From positions 1 through 36,224 of the forward strand of contig JAAUQI010000052.1 in the NCBI GenBank assembly GCA_012032345.1: a DNA stretch of 36,224 nucleotides, in the 5' to 3' direction. Shown here one piece after another: positions 25,047 to 32,793 of the stretch. The stretch is from Leptolyngbyaceae cyanobacterium RM1_1_2. Lineage in GTDB: Bacteria; Cyanobacteriota; Cyanobacteriia; Phormidesmidales; Phormidesmidaceae. The notes below the pieces were generated by a model. It made no database searches. It was not told the DNA's origin and saw only the letters and a list, made by a program, of their open reading frames with translations. The position numbers were made by a program, and so were the translations under genes. Position 1 is the first letter of the stretch, and every line of letters starts with the position of its first letter.

Positions 25047-26036
25047 ATGAAGGATACGGCACTCCCTGTTGAAATTGGTAGTTACACTGTCTTACCAGGC
25101 AAAAAGCAGCAGCTTGATCTTCCCGTTGCGCGCCTGCCAACCCAAACCCAAATAAGCTTACCGATTACGGTGATCAACGGCAGCCAGCCGGGGCCACGCC
25201 TCTGGCTGAGCGCAGCTATTCACGGGGATGAGATCAACGGAGTCGAGATTATTCGTCAGGTTCTAACTCAGGTTCAGCCCAAGCAGCTACGGGGTAGCCT
25301 GATTGCCGCTCCTATTGTGAACGTTTTTGGTTTTATCGATCAGTCTCGCTATTTACCTGATCGCCGTGACCTAAACCGTTCTTTTCCAGGTTCCCCTAGA
25401 GGATCTCTAGCTTCCCGACTGGCCTATCTGTTTATGCGTGAGGTGGTCAGCCGCTCCACTCACGGCATTGATTTGCACACGGCTTCTCACCATCGCAGTA
25501 ACTGGCCTCAGATTCGAGCCAACCTGAAAGATCCAGAAACCTATCGCTGTGCCCAAGCTTTCAATGCCCCCCTGAGTATTCAATCTTCTGTGAGAGATGG
25601 TTCTCTACGACAGGCAGCAGCTCGACAGGGAATTCCGGTGCTGCTCTATGAAGCGGGTGAAGCTCTGCGATTTGACCCAGAAGCAATTCAAATTGGAGTC
25701 GAAGGCATTTTACGCGTGATGGCTACCTTAAAAATGCGCCCCTGTGAGGCTACTGTGGTCAGTCGATCTATTGAAGTTGAAGAAACCCAATGGGCTAGAG
25801 CTTCTCGCGGCGGAATTTTGCATATGCAGGTAGCGCTAGGCGAAATTGTGCAAAAGCGTCAGCCGCTAGGAATGATTTTGGACGCTTTCGGTAACAAGAG
25901 TACCAAAGTTCAGTCCCCCTGTCTGGGAATTGTGATTGGCTGTACTCGCAACCCTTTGGTTAATCAAGGGGATGCCATTTTGCATATTGCAAAATTGCCT
26001 GAAAATGAGGGTAAACGCATCCAAAAAGAAGAATGA
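25047..26036 (+). CDS. Succinylglutamate desuccinylase / aspartoacylase family zinc hydrolase
   Basis: This gene encodes 329 aa. The M14-like fold is shown by LSAAIHGDEINGVEI with zinc ligands H59 and E62, then PDRRDLNRSFPG (substrate-binding Arg/Asn) and the third zinc ligand in HGIDLHTASHHR. VLLYEAGEALRFD carries the likely catalytic Glu. The C-terminal 90 residues form a lipoyl-like beta domain (RASRGGILHMQVALGEIVQKRQPLG) usual in this subgroup. Members remove acyl groups from N-acyl amino acids or related amides. The exact substrate cannot be told from the sequence. The protein is cytoplasmic. It is convergent with the small exported gene at 26071, with 34 bp between stops. Confidence 0.82.
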   Translation: MKDTALPVEIGSYTVLPGKKQQLDLPVARLPTQTQISLPITVINGSQPGPRLWLSAAIHGDEINGVEIIRQVLTQVQPKQLRGSLIAAPIVNVFGFIDQSRYLPDRRDLNRSFPGSPRGSLASRLAYLFMREVVSRSTHGIDLHTASHHRSNWPQIRANLKDPETYRCAQAFNAPLSIQSSVRDGSLRQAAARQGIPVLLYEAGEALRFDPEAIQIGVEGILRVMATLKMRPCEATVVSRSIEVEETQWARASRGGILHMQVALGEIVQKRQPLGMILDAFGNKSTKVQSPCLGIVIGCTRNPLVNQGDAILHIAKLPENEGKRIQKEE

Positions 26037-26070
26037 GGGCATATGATGGAAGACTGCTTTTTGGGCCTGC

Positions 26071-26574
26071 TCATGGTGTTGAGTAGGTTACAGCGATCTC
26101 CCTGACGAGGCCATCAGGAGTTAAAGCAAGGTCTGCACCGCAAAGGTGGCTATCAAAGGAGGGGCAACCTACATAGCTAATCCTCTCGTTGCTGACAGTG
26201 GGATTGACAAACTCAATGCCGCTGTTACCGCTCATCCCGGCTAGAATTTGCGCGTAAGCAATTCCTTGCTCCGGTGAGACAGATTGGTTAGGAATTAGCG
26301 TAGAACGGACATAGTAGGTGGTTTCCTTGCTCGTTATCAGCACAGCATCTCTGAAGACGTGCTGACGTTCAAAAGAACAAGCCGCTGCCATCCCATAAAA
26401 ATTACACGCATCAGCACCATGAGGAATTTGATAAAAGAGTGACTGGCTAAAGTCTTCCTGTTGAAATCGATTATCTTCCTCAACCCTCATAGTGTCTTTT
26501 ATCTGCGCCCAGCTCATAGGGGTGAACAACAGCGAGGCAGCGATCGCCGCTAAGCCTAGAAAAGATTGCTGCAT
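26071..26574 (-). CDS. Exported protein of unknown function, 167 aa
   Basis: The signal peptide is MQQSFLGLAAIAASLLFTPM..., cut after SWA before QIKDT. The mature protein is about 144 aa and has four cysteines (ACNFYGMAAACSF and CPSFDSHLCGAD), enough for two disulfides in the periplasm. I recognise no family. It stands alone: convergent with the aspartoacylase-like gene and more than 170 bp from the histidine kinase gene. Coding nature is supported by the signal peptide and by composition. Confidence 0.65.
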   Translation of the reverse strand: MQQSFLGLAAIAASLLFTPMSWAQIKDTMRVEEDNRFQQEDFSQSLFYQIPHGADACNFYGMAAACSFERQHVFRDAVLITSKETTYYVRSTLIPNQSVSPEQGIAYAQILAGMSGNSGIEFVNPTVSNERISYVGCPSFDSHLCGADLALTPDGLVREIAVTYSTP

Positions 26575-26751
26575 AACAAGGTGTTTCGTGTTTACTGCTC
26601 GATTCTGGCAAGGTTAGTCTTATCCTTGTACGATCGTAAGATAGGTTTGGTGGGCAGCGGCGGTGCATAGTTCTGATGTAGCCAGACGCTTTTCCGCAAT
26701 GGCAATGAGTCAATTAACTAGAGACAAAGCCAATATAGTAAATAGTGCTAG

Positions 26752-29184
26752 TTAAACACCCGATTTTCCAGACTGAACGACCGGGATTTCGATGCGAAAC
26801 TGAGTGCCTTGTCCCAGCGCAGAGCAGCAGTTTAAATGTCCCTGATGCTTTTCAATAATAATTTGATGACTGATAGACAGCCCTAATCCTGTTCCTTTGC
26901 CGATTGGTTTGGTAGTAAAAAAGGGATTAAAGATCTCTTTGCGAAGCGATTCTGGAATACCCGGCCCGTTGTCAGTGATGCAAATAGCAATTTTATGCTG
27001 GTCTATCAGCTCAGTTTTGATCTGAATCTGGGGTTTCAACTGGGGCTGACTGTTTTTGGTTAAGCTATTGCTCCAGTATCCTTGAGCGATCGCCTCCTCT
27101 AGGGCATCAATTGCATTACTAATAATATTCATAAAGACCTGATTGAGCTGGCTAGGAAAGCACTCTACGATTGGTAGATTGCCATACTCTCGACTAACTG
27201 CAATGCTGCCTCGCTCCGCAGTTGCCTTGAGGCGATGCTGCAAAATCACAATTGTGCTTTCAATGCCTTCATGAATATCAACCGATTTGACCGCTGCCTC
27301 ATCTAAGCGCGAGAAGTTCCTCAGCGATAGCACGATTTGTCGAATGCGATTAGTTCCCACTTTGAGCGACTGTATAATTTTGGCAACGTCTTCAGTTAAG
27401 AATGGCAAATCTGTCGCTTCAGTCTCGGCTACAATTTCAGCAGTGGGTACAGGATACTGCTGGCGGTAGAGGTTAACTAACCTCAACAAATCCTGAACAT
27501 ATTGCTCAAGATAGTTGATGTTACCGTAGATAAAATTAACAGGGTTGTTAATTTCGTGCGCTACCCCCGCGATCAGCTGTCCTAGGCTAGACATTTTTTC
27601 AGTCTGAATTAGCTGAGCCTGCGTCTGCTTGAGTTCCTGAATTGTGTTTTGTAACGCTTGGGCTTGAGCTTGAGCCTCAGCCGCGTTTTTTTTGGCTTCT
27701 TGGTAGAGATCTGCTTGACGAATGGCCACACCTAACTGTCCAGCCAGATATTTGAGGAGTTCGATCTCAGTTTCTTGCCAATCACGAGGGGTACGGCACT
27801 GATGGGCAATGAGCAATCCCCAAAGCGTATCTTGAATATGAATTGGCACAACCAGGTTGGCCTGAACCTGAAAGCTGCTAAGAAACTCAATATGACAAGC
27901 CTGCAATTCTGAGCGATGAATATCGCCAACCGCCAAAATCCGTCCCCGGCGATATCGTTCAGCAAATTCCTTTGAAAAGCAGGGATCGGTGCTGGAACTG
28001 CCTAGAGCGGATCTCCAGGGTGTGATCACTGACTCGACTAAAATCGTACCCTGCCAGTTCTCATCCAGCTGATAAATCAGTGCGCGATCGCTGCCTAGAG
28101 TTTCACGCACTTCTTGGACAGCCGTTTTCAAGATGGTTTCTAGCTTGAGAGACTGGCGAATTTGGCTAGCTAAACGGTTTTGCAATCCTTCTCGCTGGGC
28201 TAGCTGCCGATACTTTGCTTCAGACTGCTTGAGCAAATCTTCGGCTCGCTTGCGGTCAGTGATATCTTCGATACTTCCTAAAAGGCCAATTACCTTGCCG
28301 GAAACATCGTGAAGCGGCAGTTTATTGACTTCACGCCAGGTTAGCTTGTTGTCGGCCTGTAGCTGAGACTGTTTGATCCGAAGCATAGGAATGTCAGATT
28401 CCATCACTTGGCGATCGCATTCCAAATACCAGTTTTTTTGTTCTTCAGTCCAGGGTAAATCGTCATCAGTGAGGCCAATAACAGCTTCTGGATTCTGAAT
28501 TCCCGCCATCTGCGCCCATCTGCGATTACAGCCCAGGTAAACCGAGTTGCGATCTTTCCAAAAGATGTATTGAGGAATATTATCCAAAACTAGCTGTAGT
28601 AGCTCTGCACTATAGCGGATGTGAGCTGCCTGCCGCTGCTCAATAGCCGATAGACGTCTGGCAGGGATCTCGGTTTCTTGAGAAATGCGAGTACCAGGGC
28701 TATCGAGATCGGGCATTTCAATGCCGATTAAGGCTTTAGCAGACGATAATTTTTCTAGAAAGGGAGCGGATTGATAGTGAGTGACATCTCGTCCGTGGCT
28801 AAAAATTTGAATAATTTCTCGATCTGCATTGAGAATGGGCGTGTAAGCAATGTCGTATAGTTTAGTTCCAGTCGGTGTTGAAAACGCATGAACCGCTCTG
28901 AGCGGCTCTTTGGTCTGCCTCACCTGCATGACTTCTGTTTGAATTTGCTGCAGCAGTTCGCGGTCTGGAGATTTAGTTGGGCCTTCATTTTGACTCAGCC
29001 AGAGCGGTGAGCGTCCTCTCAGTGAGTGAGGCGAGAGACCTAGCAGGGCTATTGCTGTAGGGTTAGCCGCTAGATAGCAACCTGTCGCGTCATATTGACA
29101 AACAGGGTCAGGAGTTGCTTCCATCAGTTGTAAGAAACTATCAGCCTTAATATTAGGCTCATTCAAGCGATGCAGGCTTGTCAT
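26752..29184 (-). CDS. PAS-PAS-GAF sensor histidine kinase, 810 aa
   Basis: The ATG at 29184 (MTSLHRLNEPN) is preferred to an in-frame TTG at 29226. Order: PAS 1 (about 15-130, LMEATPDPVCQYDATGCYLAAN), PAS 2 (about 200-320, VLDNIPQYIFWKDRNSVYLG), and GAF (about 345-490, LGSDRALIYQLDENWQGTI). A coiled-coil rich in Gln and Ala follows. The HisKA dimerisation helix has the phospho-accepting H543 in GVAHEINNPVNF. The HATPase domain shows NAIDALEEA, ITDNGPGIPE, FFTTKPIGKGTGLGLS. No transmembrane helix is present, so the sensor is cytoplasmic. The GAF lacks an obvious Cys in the usual bilin-binding stretch, but contains CHIEFL and CRTPRD, so a chromophore cannot be ruled out. No receiver or response-regulator gene is adjacent: an orphan kinase. 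Confidence 0.9.
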   Translation of the reverse strand: MTSLHRLNEPNIKADSFLQLMEATPDPVCQYDATGCYLAANPTAIALLGLSPHSLRGRSPLWLSQNEGPTKSPDRELLQQIQTEVMQVRQTKEPLRAVHAFSTPTGTKLYDIAYTPILNADREIIQIFSHGRDVTHYQSAPFLEKLSSAKALIGIEMPDLDSPGTRISQETEIPARRLSAIEQRQAAHIRYSAELLQLVLDNIPQYIFWKDRNSVYLGCNRRWAQMAGIQNPEAVIGLTDDDLPWTEEQKNWYLECDRQVMESDIPMLRIKQSQLQADNKLTWREVNKLPLHDVSGKVIGLLGSIEDITDRKRAEDLLKQSEAKYRQLAQREGLQNRLASQIRQSLKLETILKTAVQEVRETLGSDRALIYQLDENWQGTILVESVITPWRSALGSSSTDPCFSKEFAERYRRGRILAVGDIHRSELQACHIEFLSSFQVQANLVVPIHIQDTLWGLLIAHQCRTPRDWQETEIELLKYLAGQLGVAIRQADLYQEAKKNAAEAQAQAQALQNTIQELKQTQAQLIQTEKMSSLGQLIAGVAHEINNPVNFIYGNINYLEQYVQDLLRLVNLYRQQYPVPTAEIVAETEATDLPFLTEDVAKIIQSLKVGTNRIRQIVLSLRNFSRLDEAAVKSVDIHEGIESTIVILQHRLKATAERGSIAVSREYGNLPIVECFPSQLNQVFMNIISNAIDALEEAIAQGYWSNSLTKNSQPQLKPQIQIKTELIDQHKIAICITDNGPGIPESLRKEIFNPFFTTKPIGKGTGLGLSISHQIIIEKHQGHLNCCSALGQGTQFRIEIPVVQSGKSGV

Positions 29185-29406
29185 GAACAAAATAGCAATA
29201 TGCGTATTCTTTGGCAGTATGCCCAATTGAGCTTAGAAGTCGTCCCAAGAAGTAGCGAACTGGCGAGAGTAGGTAGACTTGATAAAACAGCCGTTGCCTG
29301 TTAGAAGCTTGCTCCCCTGACTCTACCCTAACTTAGCAAAACTAAAAATGAAAGTTCGTGAAGCTCACACAGCACTATAGGGCTACAATTCGCTGTCGCT
29401 GAAACG

Positions 29407-29460
29407 AGTCGCCTCGGTTGCTAGCCACTGGCTCTGCCTACTAGCAATGTCCGAGCGACT
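29407..29460. repeat. Long imperfect inverted repeat between the hydroxylase and kinase genes
   Basis: Arms AGTCGCCTCGGTTGCTAG (29407-29424) and CTAGCAATGTCCGAGCGACT (29441-29460) pair as three helices of 6, 4 and 7 bp split by a one-base bulge and a small internal loop. The apical loop is 16 nt. It lies in the 397-bp stretch 29185-29581, which otherwise has only a 7-bp AGTTCGC/GCGAACT stem (29527-29547) and no gene that I can support. It may be a leader RNA structure or a small dispersed repeat. Confidence 0.45.
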
Positions 29461-29581
29461 ACCTTAAAGGCGACTATAGCATCTAAATTTAGCAAAAAAA
29501 CCACATGAGCGGCTTTGGGGTTTCCTAGTTCGCCGCCGCAGCGAACTGTTGAGCGTGTAAAGCGGGTTGACGCTAAGTAGT

Positions 29582-30862
29582 CTATCTCTGCTTTTGTACT
29601 GCCGCGATCGCAGGCTGCTTTCCCAACAGGCCCGTCATCAAACGCAGAGCCAACTGCTTCACCGGAAGCACATGCTGAAGCACCCATAGCCCTCGTCGCC
29701 GCAGCCAGACCAGCGGCTGACACTGGTTTGAAAAAGTCCGGTTGAGGATGTCGGTAAACGCCAGAACCACAAAATTTTCTAGCCTGCGCCAGCGCTGATA
29801 GCGCTTGAGGACAGACCCGGAGCCAATCGCTTCACCACGCCTGTGAGCAGCTTGCAAAACCTGAGCTAGGGCAGCAGCATCTCGAATGCCCATATTCAAG
29901 CCTTGTCCGCCGACGGGGTGGCAGCAGTGAGCTGCATCACCTATCAGAGCTAGCTGAGGCTTCATGTAGGCAAGACTTTGCATTAGCTGTACCGGGAACA
30001 GCAGCGGCTCATTTACCAGCTCTAAGTGACCCATCTGATCGCCGTAGCGCTGGCTTAGCTCAGCCATAAACTGCTCTTTAGGCAGCGCCATGATCGCTTC
30101 TGCCTCAGCATGGGGCATTGTCCAAACAATCTGACAGCGACCGCTCGGCAGCGGCAAAATTGCAAAAGGGCCGTCAGGCCAGAAGCGCTCGTAGGCTGTA
30201 TTCTGGTGGGATTTTTCTGGCGCTAGCACAGCCGTAATGCAAGACTGCCAATATCTCCAGCCTTGAGTACCAATGTTTGCCTGCTGCCGAAGGCGCGATC
30301 GCGCTCCGTCTGCCGCCACCACCAGCTTAGCGGCTAGCTGATAGGTCTGATTTTCAGCATCAATTTCTAGCCGGACGCCGTTCGGGTGATAAGTAACTGA
30401 CCTCAAACGGGCCAGACTCATTACCGCAACGTGATTACACTGACGCACTTGGCGCTGGAGTGCCTGCATCAGCACCCCATGTTCTGCCGCGTAGTAAACC
30501 GCAGAGGTTTGCAAATCTGTAGGCAAAAACTCGACAGTTTGAGGATGGTTGGCATCAGAGAGTCGAACGCTTTGGAAGTGAGTCACCTGGGGCGAAATTT
30601 CGTCCCAAAGGCCAAGCCCGGCAAAAATTTGGCCCGATAGCAGAGACATGGCGTAGGCACGGGGGCGATCTGCTGCTTGCGCCCAGCTCTGAGACTCAAT
30701 AACGGTAACGCTGAGGCCGGAGTTTTTTAGCGCACAGGCCAGCGTCAGCCCCACAATGCCACCTCCCACGATGGCTACGTCTGTCGTGACAGGCTTGGGT
30801 TCGGCAATAGTTTTTTGTGAGTGATCAAGATTTGGTAGAAGCGTCGGTGATGGGAGCGTCAT
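29582..30862 (-). CDS. UbiH/UbiF-like FAD-dependent hydroxylase
   Basis: The ATG at 30862 gives 426 aa; the upstream in-frame TTG is less likely. A Rossmann FAD motif AIVGGGIVGLTLACAL stands near residue 30. VVAADGARSRLR (DG motif) is in the middle, and ALIGDAAHCCHPVGGQGLNMG (second FAD motif, GD) lies near 310. This is the UbiH/UbiF/VisC layout of flavin monooxygenases that hydroxylate quinone rings. In cyanobacteria, relatives may act on plastoquinone, tocopherol or other aromatic substrates, so the reaction is not fixed by the sequence. The C-terminal 50 residues are basic and hydrophobic and may touch the membrane. It is divergent from the GST-like gene across 175 bp. Confidence 0.85.
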   Translation of the reverse strand: MTLPSPTLLPNLDHSQKTIAEPKPVTTDVAIVGGGIVGLTLACALKNSGLSVTVIESQSWAQAADRPRAYAMSLLSGQIFAGLGLWDEISPQVTHFQSVRLSDANHPQTVEFLPTDLQTSAVYYAAEHGVLMQALQRQVRQCNHVAVMSLARLRSVTYHPNGVRLEIDAENQTYQLAAKLVVAADGARSRLRQQANIGTQGWRYWQSCITAVLAPEKSHQNTAYERFWPDGPFAILPLPSGRCQIVWTMPHAEAEAIMALPKEQFMAELSQRYGDQMGHLELVNEPLLFPVQLMQSLAYMKPQLALIGDAAHCCHPVGGQGLNMGIRDAAALAQVLQAAHRRGEAIGSGSVLKRYQRWRRLENFVVLAFTDILNRTFSNQCQPLVWLRRRGLWVLQHVLPVKQLALRLMTGLLGKQPAIAAVQKQR

Positions 30863-31037
30863 TGGCAACAGGCAAACAAATTAGATTAAATAATTGAGCA
30901 AGAACGCTTACTCTAATTGTGGCGCGATCGCCTGGATACCGCAAGGTTTAGAAGCCGCAAGCAAAATCCCAGCTACAGATAGAAAACCCAAAACTTCCCT
31001 CCTCCCTAACTCACCCCCCCTCTACCAGAAGGATTTT

Positions 31038-31649
31038 ATGAAACTCATTGGCATGTTAGATTCTCCCTACGTCCGTCGGGTAGCCATTGCTTTAAAGCTG
31101 CTTGATATACCGTTTGAGCACCAGTCGCTCTCAGTCTTTCGCAACTTTGAAGAATTTAGTCAGATCAATCCCCTGGTGAAAGCACCAACGCTGGTCTGCG
31201 ATGACGGCACAGTGCTGATGGAGTCTACGCTGATTTTGCAGTATATAGAGGCGATCGCAGACGAAAACAGCCTGATGCCCGTAGAAATCTCCCGCTGCCT
31301 TCAGGATCTCAAGATTAGCGCTCTGGCGCTAATCGCCTGCGAGAAAACCGTTCAAATTTACTATGAACGCACACTACGTCCCGCAGAAAAGCAGCACCAG
31401 CCCTGGCTAGAGCGCATTAAGCAGCAGCTATTAGCGGCCTATGACTCACTAGAACCCCTAGCTCCTGAGCGCTCTAGTCGGCTGATGAGCCAACAGCCCA
31501 TGCAGGCAGATATTACGCTGGGCGTTGCCTGGCGCTTTACCCAGTATTTGCTGCCGGAGGCCAGCCCAGCCCAGCACTACCCAGCTCTAGCTGAGTTTTC
31601 GGCCCAGGCAGAGCAGCATCCTGCTTTTGTCTCGACGCCTCTGGAGTGA
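31038..31649 (+). CDS. Glutathione S-transferase-like protein, 203 aa
   Basis: The ATG at 31038 follows AGAAGGA (31027-31033) and begins MKLIGMLDSPYVRRVAI, exactly the first strand and helix of the GST thioredoxin-like domain. Earlier in-frame starts (30894) would add 48 residues of no GST likeness. The N-domain has Ser9 at the usual catalytic position, NPLVKAPTLVCDDG and the glutathione-binding ES pair in LMESTLILQYIE. The C-terminal all-helical domain fills the rest. The length is normal. The family conjugates or reduces using glutathione; the substrate is unknown. It is convergent with the desaturase gene (45 bp gap). Confidence 0.85.
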   Translation: MKLIGMLDSPYVRRVAIALKLLDIPFEHQSLSVFRNFEEFSQINPLVKAPTLVCDDGTVLMESTLILQYIEAIADENSLMPVEISRCLQDLKISALALIACEKTVQIYYERTLRPAEKQHQPWLERIKQQLLAAYDSLEPLAPERSSRLMSQQPMQADITLGVAWRFTQYLLPEASPAQHYPALAEFSAQAEQHPAFVSTPLE

Positions 31650-31694
31650 AACAATTTTGAACCGGGGGCGATCGCCTGCGCAAAACTCTCTGCC

Positions 31695-32582
31695 CTATTT
31701 GGCTAGCTTGACCTTGGTAGCCAGTCCCAAAGACTGTAGCAGCCGAATGGTCAGCCAGGTCAGATCCAGTTCCCACCATTTTGTCCAGTTGCAGGCCGAA
31801 GATTGGCAAGCGTGGTGGTTATTGTGCCAGCCTTCACCGTAGGTCAGCAGGGCTACCCACCAGCAGTTGGTGGAGGCTTCATCTGTATCGTGAGTGCGGT
31901 AGCCAAACTTGTGGCAGGCGCTATTGACAAAGCAGGTACAGTGAAAGCCAACAAACAGCCGCACTAAAACGCCCCAGACAACGAAAGGCCAGCCGCCAAT
32001 GGCATAGAGCAGCACGGCTAAAACGGCCTGGAGCGTGATGTAGTGATTATGGCAAAAACGATAGAACGGGTCGTCAGTGATGTCTTTTGTCACTCGCGGC
32101 ACCTCCGGCTTGACCGGAACCTCATGCATCAGCCAGCTAATGTGGCTCCACCAGAAGCCTTGACGCGAGTTGTGAGGATCAAGCGGCTGGTCGGTATACA
32201 GGTGGTGCAGACGGTGATAGCCAACCCAGCCCAGCACAGCCCCCTGGCCTGCCAGCGTCCCACACAAAACGAAGAAATACTCCAGCCATTTTGGTACCTG
32301 CAAGCTACGGTGGCTGGCTAGGCGGTGAAAGCCAAGGGAAATGCCCAGCCCAATCGTGACCCAGTGCAAAAAGATGGCAATCCCCACCGCAGCCCAGCTA
32401 AAGTTAGCAGGCAGCAGAGCCAGCAGCGTCAGCACATGCAGAATAAGCGTAAAAGAGATCACTGACCAGCGAGGTCGCGGAGAAACAGAGACGGCAGTAG
32501 TCACAGGCTGTGTTAAATTTTCTTTACTGTTTTTTTGCAGCTTACCATACTCAAAGTTAAAGCAGCAGCGCCGCCTTAGCAT
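31695..32582 (-). CDS. desC: Acyl-lipid / acyl-CoA delta-9 fatty-acid desaturase (DesC type)
   Basis: This gene encodes 295 aa. The three histidine boxes of the membrane di-iron desaturases are HRLASH (86-91), HRLHH (about 122-127) and HNNHH near residue 250, in the spacing of delta-9 enzymes. Four hydrophobic segments lie around them (ISFTLILHVLTLLALL, VGIAIFLHWVTIGLGISL, and two after the second box). In cyanobacteria DesC puts the first double bond into stearic acid bound to lipids and so governs membrane fluidity. The first 35 residues vary in the family, so a later start is possible. The gene is read leftward after the glycosyltransferase, with a 211-bp gap that holds a tandem repeat. 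Confidence 0.88.
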   Translation of the reverse strand: MLRRRCCFNFEYGKLQKNSKENLTQPVTTAVSVSPRPRWSVISFTLILHVLTLLALLPANFSWAAVGIAIFLHWVTIGLGISLGFHRLASHRSLQVPKWLEYFFVLCGTLAGQGAVLGWVGYHRLHHLYTDQPLDPHNSRQGFWWSHISWLMHEVPVKPEVPRVTKDITDDPFYRFCHNHYITLQAVLAVLLYAIGGWPFVVWGVLVRLFVGFHCTCFVNSACHKFGYRTHDTDEASTNCWWVALLTYGEGWHNNHHACQSSACNWTKWWELDLTWLTIRLLQSLGLATKVKLAK

Positions 32583-32731
32583 CCTAATCAGTATTAGAAA
32601 AGCTGATAAGGAAGGATAATTTCAAAGAACTCTGGCTTTTTGCTCTGCGCTGCGATCGCTGCCACACATAGCAAACCGCAGTTTGGTTAGAACAACTCAG
32701 CTCGCTGAATCTTTACGTGATCGGCATCCTC

Positions 32732-32787
32732 TTCATCCTTCTGCCTTCATCCTTCTGCCTTCATCCTTCTGCCGCCTTCCGCCTTCC
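32732..32787. repeat. Short tandem heptamer repeat (STRR)
   Basis: Eight consecutive 7-mers: TTCATCC and TTCTGCC alternate three times (14-bp period, 32732-32773), then GCCTTCC occurs twice (32774-32787). Degenerate heptamer arrays of this GGCAGAA/GGATGAA kind are scattered in many cyanobacterial genomes. This one starts just past the stop of the glycosyltransferase gene, in the gap before the desaturase gene. Confidence 0.8.
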
Positions 32788-32793
32788 GCTACA

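Noticed and set aside
29185-29581. Possible tRNA or known small RNA in the gap before the kinase gene
   Set aside because: Hairpins are present, but no cloverleaf, anticodon arm or T-loop GTTCxA pattern could be fitted on either strand.
30894-31037. N-terminal extension of the GST-like gene
   Set aside because: The extra 48 residues have no GST likeness, while the ATG at 31038 follows AGAAGGA and begins exactly at the first strand of the fold.
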